A stretch of DNA of 64,000 nt, taken from contig NZ_CP136423.1 of assembly GCF_034356035.1 (NCBI RefSeq), positions 186,001-250,000 of the forward strand, read 5' to 3'. Under the pieces are notes generated by a model. That model was given only the letters and a program-made list of their open reading frames with translations. It did not search any database and was not told the origin of the DNA. This stretch comes from Blautia hydrogenotrophica DSM 10507 (lineage in GTDB: Bacteria > Bacillota > Clostridia > Lachnospirales > Lachnospiraceae). The translations under genes and the position numbers were made by a program. Positions 51,419 to 59,866 of the stretch are shown here, piece by piece (position 1 is the first letter of the stretch; every line of letters starts with the position of its first letter).

Positions 51419-52069
51419 ATGAAATCTATATTGCTGGTTGGTTTGGGCCGATTCGGACGACATATGGCGATTAAGTTTAGAGAATTAAGACATGAAGTGT
51501 TTGCTATTGACTGGAATGAGGAGCGGGTCAATGAATGTCTGCAATATGTGACAAACGCGCAGATTGGGGACAGCACCAATGAACAGTTTATTGCGTCCTT
51601 GGGTGTGAGGAATTTTGATCTTTGCATCGTCACGATCGGTGATAATTTCCAAAGCTCTCTAGAAACTACGGCTCTCCTAAAAGAGATGGGTGGTCGTTTT
51701 GTGATTGCCAGGGCCAGCCGGGACGTTCATGCGAAGTTCCTGCTGCGCAACGGAGCTGACGACGTGATTTATCCAGAGCGGCAGATGGCTACCTGGGCGG
51801 CAGTACGCTACAGCTCAGACCATGTATTCGACTATGTTGAGCTGACAAAAGAGTATTCGATCTATGAGACTACAGTTCCAACTGCGTGGATTGGAAAGTC
51901 GATTTTGGAGTTGGAAGTAAGGCAGCGCTATCAAGTCAATATTCTGGCGACGAAGCATGACGGACAACTGGATTCCTTGCCGGGGCCGGACCACGTGTTC
52001 CGGGAATCGGAGAGACTATTTGTCATGGGAAACAACAAACATCTGGCAAAGTTTTTGAGAATCAACTGA
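51419..52069 (+). CDS. ktrA: Potassium uptake regulatory subunit (KtrA/TrkA, RCK domains)
   Basis: 216 residues, AAAGAGGAGAG upstream. An N-terminal Rossmann domain with GLGRFGRH and the acidic residue at the end of strand 2 (FAIDWNEE) binds nucleotide; a C-terminal RCK_C domain follows from about 135. KtrA forms an octameric ring that gates KtrB in response to ATP, ADP or NAD. It ends at a strong terminator. Confidence 0.94.
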   Translation: MKSILLVGLGRFGRHMAIKFRELRHEVFAIDWNEERVNECLQYVTNAQIGDSTNEQFIASLGVRNFDLCIVTIGDNFQSSLETTALLKEMGGRFVIARASRDVHAKFLLRNGADDVIYPERQMATWAAVRYSSDHVFDYVELTKEYSIYETTVPTAWIGKSILELEVRQRYQVNILATKHDGQLDSLPGPDHVFRESERLFVMGNNKHLAKFLRIN

Positions 52070-52084
52070 AAATGTGAAGATATG

Positions 52085-52119
52085 GAAGCCCTCACTGCAA
52101 AGAGGGCTTTCTTTTTTTG
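52085..52119 (+). terminator. Terminator after ktrA
   Basis: GAAGCCCTC pairs with GAGGGCTTTC, followed by seven T. It begins 16 bp after the stop. Confidence 0.88.
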
Positions 52120-52237
52120 AGCGATAGACCCGGCAAGCGGTGCTGCGTGCTGACGGGGATAATTATTTATAAAAAGTTGATATTTTTTGTAACAAGACGA
52201 AGAGAATGCGGATATATATGGGGAAGGAGGTGAGGGA

Positions 52238-52729
52238 ATGCTGGATATGGATGTCGTCTATCAAAGACATGCGGAAATGGTGTTTCGTTTTTTGATGACA
52301 CTGTGCAGGGATGAGGATACGGCAGAGGAGCTGACTCAGGAGACTTTCTATCAGGCAGTGAGAAGCTCGAAAAAATATGACGGAAGCTGCAAGGTCTCCA
52401 CCTGGCTCTGTCAGATTGCGAAGCATCTGTGGTTTCGAGAGCTGGACAGAAGGAGGAAGAAGACAAGCCTGCCGCTTCAGGAAGAGATGGTATCCCAAAA
52501 TTCTGCGTTGGAGGAAAGAGTCTGTATCCAGGAAGAAAAGATGGAGGTATTTCGGAGAGTACACATTTTGGATGAGACCTCCAAGGAGGTTCTCCTGCTT
52601 CGGATAACCGGAAGCTTTTCTTTCAGGGAGATTGGTGAGATATTTGGAAAAAATGAGAACTGGGCGCGGGTTACATTCTACCGGGCCAAACAAAAAATAG
52701 CGAAGGGAGAGAAGAAAAATGAAATGTGA
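52238..52729 (+). CDS. ECF-type RNA polymerase sigma factor
   Basis: 163 residues, ATG behind AAGGAGG. Region 2 (EMVFRFLMTLCRDEDTAEELTQETFYQAV), the KVSTWLCQIAKHLW segment and region 4 (FSFREIGEIFGKNENWARVTFYRAKQKI) are all present. The 3' end overlaps the anti-sigma gene by 11 bp, so the two are made together. Confidence 0.93.
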   Translation: MLDMDVVYQRHAEMVFRFLMTLCRDEDTAEELTQETFYQAVRSSKKYDGSCKVSTWLCQIAKHLWFRELDRRRKKTSLPLQEEMVSQNSALEERVCIQEEKMEVFRRVHILDETSKEVLLLRITGSFSFREIGEIFGKNENWARVTFYRAKQKIAKGEKKNEM

Positions 52730-53363
52730 GATTATACGGGATTTGCTGCCGAATTACCTGGACGGGCTGACTAGCCAGGCCAGCAATGAAGCCATAGAGG
52801 AACACCTGGAAACCTGTGCGGAGTGCAGGAGATGCCTGGACTCCATGCGGGAAGAGCTTGTTCTGTCAGAGGAGAAGATAAAGGTCCGGAAAAAGGAACT
52901 GCGCCCTTTTCGAAAGGCCCACAGAGCTGTGTGGAGGGCAGCCGCAGTCACGGCACTGGTCTGTGTCCTTTTGTGGGCAGGCTATACTTATTATTTTGAG
53001 CGCACATGGACTGTTGACTCTGAGGATGTGAAAGTAACCTGGGAGAAGAGCGGAGGAGTGGTCACTTTAAGTTTTCAGCCAGACAGAGAAGGCATATATA
53101 TCAATGCGGTGCGAACCTCCCACAATCCAGATGTAGTGGAAGTGAAGGCACGGCATGTGAATCCGCTGGGGGATAAGCATCACCGGAACGGCTATTGCGG
53201 ATACACCTTTGTGGATGAAGATACGATTCTGGATGAGGGTACGGGAGCACCGCTGCAGCTGACTGGGGAGGAGGTTTTGACGGTCAAATTTGAGGATAAG
53301 ACAGAGAAGATTCCCGTGGCTGCCCTCTATGATGGGACAGGACTTAATTTCAGCCCCAAATAG
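52719..53363 (+). CDS. Zinc-finger anti-sigma factor with one membrane segment
   Basis: 214 residues, AGGGAG upstream. An N-terminal zf-HC2 motif (HLETCAEC, with Cys3 nearby) marks ECF anti-sigma factors. One membrane segment lies at about 67-88. The external part of about 125 residues is beta-rich with no family I recognise. It should hold the sigma factor encoded just upstream at the membrane until a signal arrives. The 3' end overlaps the convergent regulator gene by 37 bp. Confidence 0.87.
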   Translation: MKCEIIRDLLPNYLDGLTSQASNEAIEEHLETCAECRRCLDSMREELVLSEEKIKVRKKELRPFRKAHRAVWRAAAVTALVCVLLWAGYTYYFERTWTVDSEDVKVTWEKSGGVVTLSFQPDREGIYINAVRTSHNPDVVEVKARHVNPLGDKHHRNGYCGYTFVDEDTILDEGTGAPLQLTGEEVLTVKFEDKTEKIPVAALYDGTGLNFSPK

Positions 53364-54421
53364 AGGATTACCGCATCTTCAAAATCCCGGGGATTAAGCC
53401 CTGTGACCTTCCGTATCCGGTTTAAGCGGTACTGCAGAGTATTCTTGTGAAGGTAGAGCCGCTCACAGACTGCCACAAGGGACATATTTTCCTCATAGTA
53501 TACCAGCAGCAGCTCTCTATCCTCGCTGCTGAGGTGGGAGACAGTCCTGGAAAAGTACTCCTGCTGAAGGTCGGAGCTTACGTCGGACAGCAGCAGTTCC
53601 AGGTAGAGCTGGTCAAAAAAAACACAAGAGCTTCCGGACAGCTGGGCGCTTTTCAGAGCAATCTGGCAGGTCTGATAGGAATGCATGAGCTGCTGCGGAG
53701 AGGTGCATTTTCCAATACCCATGCAGAGGCTGCCTTTGTGCTTTTCCCCAAAATGGGACAGGGTTTCCCGGCAGTTAGTCAGCTTAGGTTCCGGCAGTAT
53801 GGCCAAATATTCTCTGGGATACTGGAAACAGTAAAGCGTCAGTTCAAGACTGCGGAATAGGTGATAAATCTCAGGTTCCACGGCCGGGATACCCGTCTGG
53901 GGAAACTGATGGCCAAGCTGTATCAAGAGAATGCGTGAAGGGGTTTGAAGTTCCAAGTTCAAATCTGACGGCAGAGTTTCGAGATCTTCTGGAGTGATGG
54001 GGGCACCTTTTAACAGCTTCTGAATCAGATAACCTCTTTTTTGTTCCAAATCTCTAAGGTGTAGGTTTCCCTCGCTCTCACAGACCAGAAGACGAGTGAT
54101 TCTCTCAGCTAAATGGGCATATTTGGAGACTTCCTTGGGATCTCCGCTGATTCCGATAATAGCTAGAAGTTCTCCATTGTGATAAACTGGAAGATTAATT
54201 CCAGCTTTCGTGCCAGGATAGAGGCTATCCTGAGGAATCTCCATGAGGGTACCGCTCTGAGCTGCACGTCTTCCAATCTCATGGTAGGTTCCTATCCGGC
54301 TGGAATCTGTGCTGGCGATGATCTCGCCGTCAGGGGTGATAAAGTTTATATTTTTTTCGCAGACATCACTGACTGCGTCTACAATCTGTGAGGCCAGAGG
54401 CCGGCTGATTGGGTATGACAT
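53327..54421 (-). CDS. cdaR: CdaR-family sugar-diacid regulator
   Basis: 364 residues from the ATG at 54421 with GGAGG 5 bp upstream. An N-terminal sugar-diacid recognition domain (ASQIVDAVSDVCEKNINFITPDGEIIASTD) leads to a central GGDEF-like region and a C-terminal PucR-type helix-turn-helix (LHKNTLQYRLNRIRKVTGLNPRDFEDA). In E. coli CdaR activates glucarate, galactarate and glycerate genes including a glycerate kinase. Here the divergent neighbour is a glycerate kinase, which fits that role exactly. Confidence 0.9.
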   Translation of the reverse strand: MSYPISRPLASQIVDAVSDVCEKNINFITPDGEIIASTDSSRIGTYHEIGRRAAQSGTLMEIPQDSLYPGTKAGINLPVYHNGELLAIIGISGDPKEVSKYAHLAERITRLLVCESEGNLHLRDLEQKRGYLIQKLLKGAPITPEDLETLPSDLNLELQTPSRILLIQLGHQFPQTGIPAVEPEIYHLFRSLELTLYCFQYPREYLAILPEPKLTNCRETLSHFGEKHKGSLCMGIGKCTSPQQLMHSYQTCQIALKSAQLSGSSCVFFDQLYLELLLSDVSSDLQQEYFSRTVSHLSSEDRELLLVYYEENMSLVAVCERLYLHKNTLQYRLNRIRKVTGLNPRDFEDAVILYLGLKLSPVPS

Positions 54422-54497
54422 AATTTCCTCCATTTTAGGGATAGATAAATTTAAGACTAAAAAAACTCTGTGAGATAAATCATCCGTATTATATCAT

Positions 54498-54522
54498 AAA
54501 TTTTGTTATTGAGAACAAATTT
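54498..54522. promoter_or_regulatory. Inverted repeat between cdaR and the glycerate kinase gene
   Basis: AAATTTTGTT (54498-54507) and AACAAATTT (54514-54522) form a near-perfect palindrome with a 6-bp centre in the 198-bp divergent promoter region. It is a candidate CdaR operator. Confidence 0.5.
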
Positions 54523-54619
54523 AAATGAAAAATTTATGTAAAGTATGTTACATAGAATATACTTTTCTCTTGGGATTTTTGATAAAATACAGAAAAAGTT
54601 GTATGAGCGGAGGGGTGTT

Positions 54620-55753
54620 ATGAAGATTGTCACAGTGATTGATTCTTTTAAGGGAAGTTTAAGTTCGATGGAAGCGGGGCGGGCAGCTACTGAAGGGATT
54701 CGTCGGGTAGACCCACAGGCGGAGGTACTGGTGCGGCCTTTGGCGGACGGAGGAGAAGGTACGGTTCAGGCCCTGGTGGAAGGTATGGGTGGCAAGCTCT
54801 GTCAGGTGACAGTGACGGGCCCGTTGGGAAAAACGGTGAACTGTGAATATGGAATTTTGGAGAAGTCTAAAACTGCAATTTTGGAGATGTCTGCGGCGGC
54901 AGGCATCACCCTGGTTCCCAGAGAACAGTTGGACCCCATGAAGGCTACCACTTACGGGGTGGGAGAGATGATTAAAGATGCCATCTTAAAAGGCTGCCGC
55001 AGGTTCATTGTGGGTATCGGCGGCAGCGCCACCAATGACGGAGGTGTGGGAATGCTTCAGGCTTTAGGATATGGCTTTCTGGATAGTCAGGGGCAACCGG
55101 TAGCTAGGGGAGCTCAGGGATTGAGAGATTTGGTGAAGATCTCTGATGAGGGAGTTTTGCCTCAGTTAAGAGAGTGTGAGTTTCACATTGCTTGTGATGT
55201 GACCAATCCCCTGTGTGGAGAGAAGGGATGCAGTGCGGTATTTGGGCCTCAAAAAGGAGCTACGCCCAAAATGATCGACCAGATGGATGAGTGGATGGGA
55301 AATTATGCTAAGATTACGGAGAGTGTTTTTCCAGGAGCGGACCCTAACACGGCTGGTTCAGGAGCAGCTGGTGGGCTGGGGTTTGCTTTTCTGGCGTTTA
55401 CTCCGGCGGTCTTAGAATCTGGGATACAGATTGTATTAAGAGAACTGAAACTGGAGCAGGATATTGCGCAGGCTGATTTGGTGATCACTGGAGAAGGGCG
55501 ATTGGATGAGCAGACTGCCATGGGAAAAGCTCCTATAGGTGTGGCACGTCTGGCAAAAAAATACGGAAAACCTGTGATTGGATTTGGCGGAAGTGTGACA
55601 GACGGGGCTAGAGCCTGCAATCAAAATGGAATCGATGCGTATTTTCCAATTCTGCGTTCGATTGTGACTTTAGAGGAAGCCATGGACACAAAGCAGGCTT
55701 ATAGAAATCTGGCAGATACAGCAGAGCAGGTATTTAGACTTTTCACTCTGTGA
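54620..55753 (+). CDS. garK: Glycerate kinase (type 1, GarK/GlxK)
   Basis: 377 residues from ATG 54620, behind GGAGGGG; a longer frame from 54545 lacks a site. The N-terminus IVTVIDSFKGSLSS, GIGGSATNDGGVGM (about 132-145), GSGAAGGLGFAF and VITGEGRLDEQTAMGKAPIGVA are the family's conserved segments. The enzyme phosphorylates D-glycerate with ATP, feeding it into glycolysis. The neighbouring CdaR regulator supports induction by glycerate or sugar diacids. No other garD/garL-type genes are in the window. Confidence 0.94.
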   Translation: MKIVTVIDSFKGSLSSMEAGRAATEGIRRVDPQAEVLVRPLADGGEGTVQALVEGMGGKLCQVTVTGPLGKTVNCEYGILEKSKTAILEMSAAAGITLVPREQLDPMKATTYGVGEMIKDAILKGCRRFIVGIGGSATNDGGVGMLQALGYGFLDSQGQPVARGAQGLRDLVKISDEGVLPQLRECEFHIACDVTNPLCGEKGCSAVFGPQKGATPKMIDQMDEWMGNYAKITESVFPGADPNTAGSGAAGGLGFAFLAFTPAVLESGIQIVLRELKLEQDIAQADLVITGEGRLDEQTAMGKAPIGVARLAKKYGKPVIGFGGSVTDGARACNQNGIDAYFPILRSIVTLEEAMDTKQAYRNLADTAEQVFRLFTL

Positions 55754-55756
55754 TGT

Positions 55757-55842
55757 GACAGTATCAGTTCAGTCATACGGTGTACGGGAAGTATGAAACG
55801 TACTTATATGTTTTTGCGAATGGACATCTACATGAGTTGAAC
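55757..55842 (+). repeat. Dispersed repeat, family C, copy 1
   Basis: About 85 bp beginning GACAGTATCAGTTCAGTCAT, with GTGTACGGGAAG and TATGTTTTTGCGAA inside. A copy at 63342-63426 matches at roughly four bases in five by eye. No coding potential. It lies just upstream of the MarR promoter. Confidence 0.7.
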
Positions 55843-55878
55843 TATTACATGTGACATAACAAAAAAGGTCAAGGGTAC

Positions 55879-55906
55879 TTGACAAAGATGGAGATTGTGG
55901 TATGAT
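55879..55906 (+). promoter_or_regulatory. Promoter of the MarR-family gene
   Basis: Exact TTGACA (55879-55884), 16 bp, TATGAT (55901-55906). Transcription should begin near 55913, after the ATG at 55902, which supports the later start at 55935. Confidence 0.7.
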
Positions 55907-55934
55907 AGTCCCAAATTTTAAGGACGGGGATGCC

Positions 55935-56366
55935 ATGAATTGGGAAACAGAAATGTTGATCAGCGGGAATGCGTACAAGAGAGTGTATGAGAAGCGTCTG
56001 GAAGGCCTTAAATCGAAATATGGCTTGAAAAGAATTGATCTGGATATTTTGTATTTTCTTTGCCGGTACAGACAGAGGAATACTTCAAAGGAGATTACGG
56101 AGCAGAATCAGTACACGAAAGGGCATGTATCGCAGTCTATTGAGCGGTTAGTCAAAAAAGGGCTGGTGCGGACTATGCCTGATGAGGCTGACCGGCGATG
56201 TCTGAGGATTATTCCAGAGGAAAGCGCGGAGGCAGTTTACGCCAAAATGCACCAAGTGAGAGAGCAGATGTTTGGGGATATTTTTCGGGGGATTTCCCAG
56301 AAAGATATAGGAGCCTTTGAGAGAGTCTCTCAGAAAGTTTATGAAAATATGCACGAGGAAGTTTAA
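55935..56366 (+). CDS. MarR-family transcriptional regulator
   Basis: 143 residues from the ATG at 55935, because the promoter -10 overlaps the in-frame ATG at 55902 and AAGGACGGGG lies before 55935. A winged helix-turn-helix is clear: RQRNTSKEITEQNQYTKGHVSQSIERLVKKGLV, then RTMPDEADRRCLRIIP for the wing. The ligand is unknown. A palindromic terminator overlaps its stop codon, so it is a single-gene unit; its target may be the flavodoxin-like gene downstream or a distant gene. Confidence 0.88.
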   Translation: MNWETEMLISGNAYKRVYEKRLEGLKSKYGLKRIDLDILYFLCRYRQRNTSKEITEQNQYTKGHVSQSIERLVKKGLVRTMPDEADRRCLRIIPEESAEAVYAKMHQVREQMFGDIFRGISQKDIGAFERVSQKVYENMHEEV

Positions 56367-56385
56367 ACTTCCTCGTGCATTTTTT
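56349..56385 (+). terminator. Terminator overlapping the MarR stop codon
   Basis: ATGCACGAGGAAGTTT and AAACTTCCTCGTGCAT form a perfect 32-bp palindrome (56349-56380) followed by five more T. The last six codons of the gene lie within the left arm. Confidence 0.85.
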
Positions 56386-56467
56386 GCGCGATAAGCCCGG
56401 CAAACGGTGCTGCGTGCCAGTGACACGTGTTTAGCACGGACAGGGCGATGGACAAGACAACGTTGTG

Positions 56468-56496
56468 TTGATTTTTATCTGAAAAAAGTATACAAT
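56468..56496 (+). promoter_or_regulatory. Promoter of the flavodoxin-like gene
   Basis: TTGATT (56468-56473), 17 bp, TACAAT (56491-56496). The rest of 56386-56600 holds a short string (CCCGGCAAACGGTGCTGCGT) also found, slightly changed, at 52129-52149. Confidence 0.55.
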
Positions 56497-56601
56497 AGTA
56501 TTAAAGTGGAGTAAGTCAATGATCAAGACAGTGTTAGGAGGTTAGAGAGGCGAATATAGATGATGTAGCAGAATGACAAAAAAGGATGATGGAGGATTAA
56601 T

Positions 56602-57132
56602 ATGGAAAATTGTACTATATATTATGATGATATGAATAGACATTGTCGACAGTATGCGGAAAGTTTGAGCAGTCATCCAAATGTGGTCTGCAAAAAAATG
56701 TCGGATTATAAAGAGACCTCGCATATCTATGAAGCTAACAGAGCTGTAGGGTTTATTTATCACAGCGGATATGGACAGATTTCCTATGAATTGAATCATA
56801 TCATATGGAGAATCGTACTTCCAAAAGATAGTTATATTTTTCTGTTGGTAGCTGATGGCGGAAGAGAGATGGATGCGATCAGACTTGTGGCTAAAGAATT
56901 GGAGCATCGGGGACACCAGGTTACAAATATTTACTCGGAGTATTTCTTTGACAGGTACCATGTGGTAGACAGGGCTCAGAAGATTTTGACAGACATGGAG
57001 AAAGGAGAATCAATCTGGCAGAAAGAACAGGAACGCTTGAAGAAGATGGACAGAAAAGAACTCCGCCATCATCTGAAAGAAAATATGAAGAATTATCGTT
57101 CCTATAAAAAACGAAAAAAGAACAGGAAATAG
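56602..57132 (+). CDS. Flavodoxin-like hypothetical protein
   Basis: 176 residues, ATG behind GGAGG. The first 125 residues have the alternating beta/alpha pattern of flavodoxins (TIYYDD, FIYHSGYGQISYEL, SYIFLLVADGGREMDAIRLVAKELEHRG), but the usual SGTGNT phosphate loop for FMN is replaced by DDMNRHCRQ. The C-terminus is a highly basic helix (YRSYKKRKKNRK) that could bind nucleic acid or membrane. I do not recognise the exact family. A terminator follows at once. Confidence 0.65.
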   Translation: MENCTIYYDDMNRHCRQYAESLSSHPNVVCKKMSDYKETSHIYEANRAVGFIYHSGYGQISYELNHIIWRIVLPKDSYIFLLVADGGREMDAIRLVAKELEHRGHQVTNIYSEYFFDRYHVVDRAQKILTDMEKGESIWQKEQERLKKMDRKELRHHLKENMKNYRSYKKRKKNRK

Positions 57133-57142
57133 TCTAAGACAG

Positions 57143-57168
57143 GGAGCGTTCTTTGAGAACGCTCCTTT
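57143..57168 (+). terminator. Terminator after the flavodoxin-like gene
   Basis: GGAGCGTTC (57143-57151) and GAACGCTCC (57157-57165) with a 5-nt loop, followed by TTTCT. Confidence 0.75.
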
Positions 57169-57178
57169 CTGAACTTGT

Positions 57179-57562
57179 GTAATAGGAAAGACCTTGTCAC
57201 GCTAATGCGTGAAAGTCCTTTCCTATTACACAAACGCTCCGCTAAGGATGCGCACGCCGCAATAAGGTAGTGAACCGCAAGGCGGTATTGCGACGACGCG
57301 CAAAGTGGGGCAGAGCCCTTCAAGATTGAGGGGATGGGGGAAGTTGAAGTGGGCTTGCCCACTTTGTTTTGTAATAGGAAAGATCTTGTCACGCTAATGC
57401 GTGAAAGTCCTTTCCTATTACACAAACGCTCCGCTAGGGATGCGCACGCCGCAATAAGGTAGTGAACCGCAAGGCGGTATTGCGACGACGCGCAAAGTGG
57501 GGCAGAGCCCTTCAAGATTGAGGGGATGGGGGAAGTTGAAGTGGGCTTGCCCACTTTGTTTT
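57179..57562 (+). repeat. Dispersed palindromic repeat, family A, tandem pair of 192-bp units
   Basis: Unit 1 is 57179-57370 and unit 2 is 57371-57562. They differ at about two or three bases (AGACC/AGATC and CTAAGGATG/CTAGGGATG inside the unit). Each begins with TAATAGGAAAG pairing with CTTTCCTATTA around TCACGCTAATGCGTGA, then GCGCACGCCGCAATAAGG, ACCGCAAGGCGGT, GCGCAAAGTG, CCTTCAAGATTGAGGGG and AAGTGGGCTTGCCCACTT. There is no gene in the 491 bp from 57133 to 57623; a - strand open frame through both units arises because 192 is a multiple of three. Confidence 0.92.
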
Positions 57563-57623
57563 GATTCTGTGAGACGGGGATGAAAGAAGGACATGAAAAG
57601 TTGGTCCGTAACAGAGGAGTATT

Positions 57624-58121
57624 ATGAAAAGAGTTGGTATTATATCGGACACACATGACGTGTTGCGCTGTGAGGTAAAAGAGATTTTAAAGGGTTGTGA
57701 TGCTGTGATTCATGGTGGAGATATCACGACGGAGGAGGTACTGGAAGAAATACGTCGTCTGGGTAATGTGTATGTGGTGCGCGGCAACAATGATTGGCGG
57801 TTCCGCGAAAAATTGCAGAAATCTCTGCGGTTTGAGATTGAGGGGGTACGTTTTTTTCTAACTCATGACAAAAGGGACGTATCGCGGAGACTGGAAGATG
57901 TGGATGTTGTGATTTTTGGACACAGCCATAAATATTATCAGGAGACCATAGACGGGCGACTCTGGCTGAATCCAGGAGCCTGCGGGAGACCGAGGTTTGG
58001 CTTGGGTTTGACGATGGCAGTGATGGAAATTGAGGAAGGACAGTTCCAGGTGGAGAAGATTTCCCTGGACAGTGTGAAAAAGAGACTTTTTGAAGACCCG
58101 AGGAAGGGGATACTGCGATAA
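57624..58121 (+). CDS. YfcE/MJ0936-family metallophosphodiesterase
   Basis: 165 residues, ATG about 10 bp after AGAGGAG. Metal-binding motifs of the calcineurin-like fold are all present: GIISDTHD (6-13), VIHGGDI (about 30-36), VRGNND (about 53-58), LTHD and FGHSHKYYQE. The family hydrolyses phosphodiesters with Mn or other divalent metals; the natural substrate is not settled. It lies 14 bp before an ABC exporter pair, often its neighbour in Clostridia, and is probably co-transcribed. Confidence 0.9.
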   Translation: MKRVGIISDTHDVLRCEVKEILKGCDAVIHGGDITTEEVLEEIRRLGNVYVVRGNNDWRFREKLQKSLRFEIEGVRFFLTHDKRDVSRRLEDVDVVIFGHSHKYYQETIDGRLWLNPGACGRPRFGLGLTMAVMEIEEGQFQVEKISLDSVKKRLFEDPRKGILR

Positions 58122-58135
58122 ATGGGAGATAGACA

Positions 58136-59866
58136 ATGAAACTTATTTTGCACTATATGAAACGTTATAAACGGTTACTGTTTTTGAATATTGTCGCGGT
58201 GTTTGGCTTTGCGCTGGTAGAGCTGGGCATTCCGACGATCATATCCGATATGATTGACCAAGGGGTTATGAGACAAGATGAGACCTATCTGATGCAGATG
58301 GGGTTAAAGATTGCGGTAATTTCCGTGATAGGAGTCTGTGGCACGATACTGCTGGGGTATTGCTGCGCGAAGATTTCTACGTCCATGACAAGAGACATCC
58401 GGCGGGATGTATTTGCGAAGGTTCAGACTTTCTCACACAGCGAAATGAACCAGATCGGAGTAGCATCCTTGATTACCAGGACGAACAATGATGCTTTTCA
58501 GATTATGATGTTTATGAATATCATTCTGAGGACTGCGCTGCTGACTCCCGTGATGATTGCGGTGAGCTTTACTTTGACGATCACGACGTCACTGAAGCTT
58601 TCTCTTATTATACTTTCTACAGTTCCGATTATCATTGGCGGGGTTGTTCTAGTAGGAAAAATTTCTCAGCCGATCAGTGAGAGACAGCAGGCGTCTTTGG
58701 ACAATCTTAACCGGATATTCCGAGAAAATTTGACAGGAATTCGTGTCATTCGCGCATTTAACAATGACCAGCATGAGACCCAGCGCTTTGATGCGGAAAA
58801 TGTACATTTTATGCGCCAGTCTAAGAGATTGTTTAAACTCATGACGTCTACGGAGCCTGTGTTTTTCTTTTTGATGAATTTGGCGGTGATTGCGATCTAT
58901 TTCGTGGCGAGTTACATGATTGACTCCAGTTCGTTACAGATTGGAAAGTTGGTTGCTTTCATGGAGTATCTGTTCCATGCGATGTTCTCGGTGATGTTGT
59001 TCTGTCTGGTATTTATGATGTATCCGAGAGCCAATGTCTCTGCGAAAAGGATTCTGAAGGTACTGAACACGGAGACCACGATACATAACCAGCCGAAGAA
59101 TATGGAGCCTGATGAGAAAGGAAGCATTCAGTTTGAACATGTGACTTTTGTCTATCCAGATGGAGAAGAGGCAGTGTTGAAAGACCTCTCTTTTACAGTG
59201 AAAGAAGGTCAGACCGTGGCATTTATCGGAAGTACCGGTTCAGGAAAAAGTACGTTGGTTCAGCTGATTCCCAGATTCTATGATGTCAGCGAAGGACGAG
59301 TGCTTGTGGACGGAGTGGATGTCAGAGATTGGGATTTGGGCAGACTTCGAGACCGGATTGGTTTTGTGGCTCAGAAGGCGAACCTTTTTAGCGGAACGAT
59401 AGAAGAGAACATTCGGTTTGGTAAAGAAAGCGCCACGATGGATGAGGTCATCCACGCGGCTAAGGTGGCCCAGGCATATGATTTCATTATGGAAAAACCA
59501 AAGCAGTTTCAGGAGAAGATCGTAGAAGGCGCCACAAATGTTTCGGGAGGACAGAAACAGAGGCTGTCTATTGCCAGAGCTCTGGTGAGAAAACCAGAAA
59601 TTTATATCTATGACGACTCTTTTTCCGCGTTGGATTTTAAAACAGATGCGGCACTGCGAAGGGAGCTGAAAAAGGAAGTAGACCGGCAGATGGTGTTGAT
59701 TGTGGCGCAAAGAGTTTCGACGATTATGGATGCAGACCAGATTATTGTGCTGGATGAGGGCAGAATCGTGGGCTGTGGAACTCACAAAGAGCTGTTGAAG
59801 AGCTGCCGGATTTACCATGAGATAGCAGCTTCTCAGCTCAGCGAGGAGGAATTGGAGTATGAATAG
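58136..59866 (+). CDS. ABC exporter half-transporter, subunit 1 (degenerate catalytic site)
   Basis: 576 residues. Six membrane segments (to about 300) are followed by an ATPase domain with Walker A GSTGSGKST, signature VSGGQKQRLS and Walker B IYIYDDSFSALD. The residue after Walker B is Asp where the catalytic Glu is usual, so this subunit's own ATP site is expected to be non-hydrolytic, while its signature is canonical. It overlaps the second subunit gene by 8 bp. The pair matches heterodimeric exporters of the TM287/288 or EfrCD type, which expel drugs or lipids. Confidence 0.93.
   Translation: MKLILHYMKRYKRLLFLNIVAVFGFALVELGIPTIISDMIDQGVMRQDETYLMQMGLKIAVISVIGVCGTILLGYCCAKISTSMTRDIRRDVFAKVQTFSHSEMNQIGVASLITRTNNDAFQIMMFMNIILRTALLTPVMIAVSFTLTITTSLKLSLIILSTVPIIIGGVVLVGKISQPISERQQASLDNLNRIFRENLTGIRVIRAFNNDQHETQRFDAENVHFMRQSKRLFKLMTSTEPVFFFLMNLAVIAIYFVASYMIDSSSLQIGKLVAFMEYLFHAMFSVMLFCLVFMMYPRANVSAKRILKVLNTETTIHNQPKNMEPDEKGSIQFEHVTFVYPDGEEAVLKDLSFTVKEGQTVAFIGSTGSGKSTLVQLIPRFYDVSEGRVLVDGVDVRDWDLGRLRDRIGFVAQKANLFSGTIEENIRFGKESATMDEVIHAAKVAQAYDFIMEKPKQFQEKIVEGATNVSGGQKQRLSIARALVRKPEIYIYDDSFSALDFKTDAALRRELKKEVDRQMVLIVAQRVSTIMDADQIIVLDEGRIVGCGTHKELLKSCRIYHEIAASQLSEEELEYE

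Noticed and set aside
57179..57562. Possible CRISPR array
   Set aside because: Only two long units with no short repeat/unique spacer alternation and no cas genes.
57102..57656. A 184-codon - strand frame with two 64-residue repeats
   Set aside because: It is the 192-bp non-coding tandem repeat read in a frame that stays open because the unit is a multiple of three; there is no ribosome site and no family resemblance.
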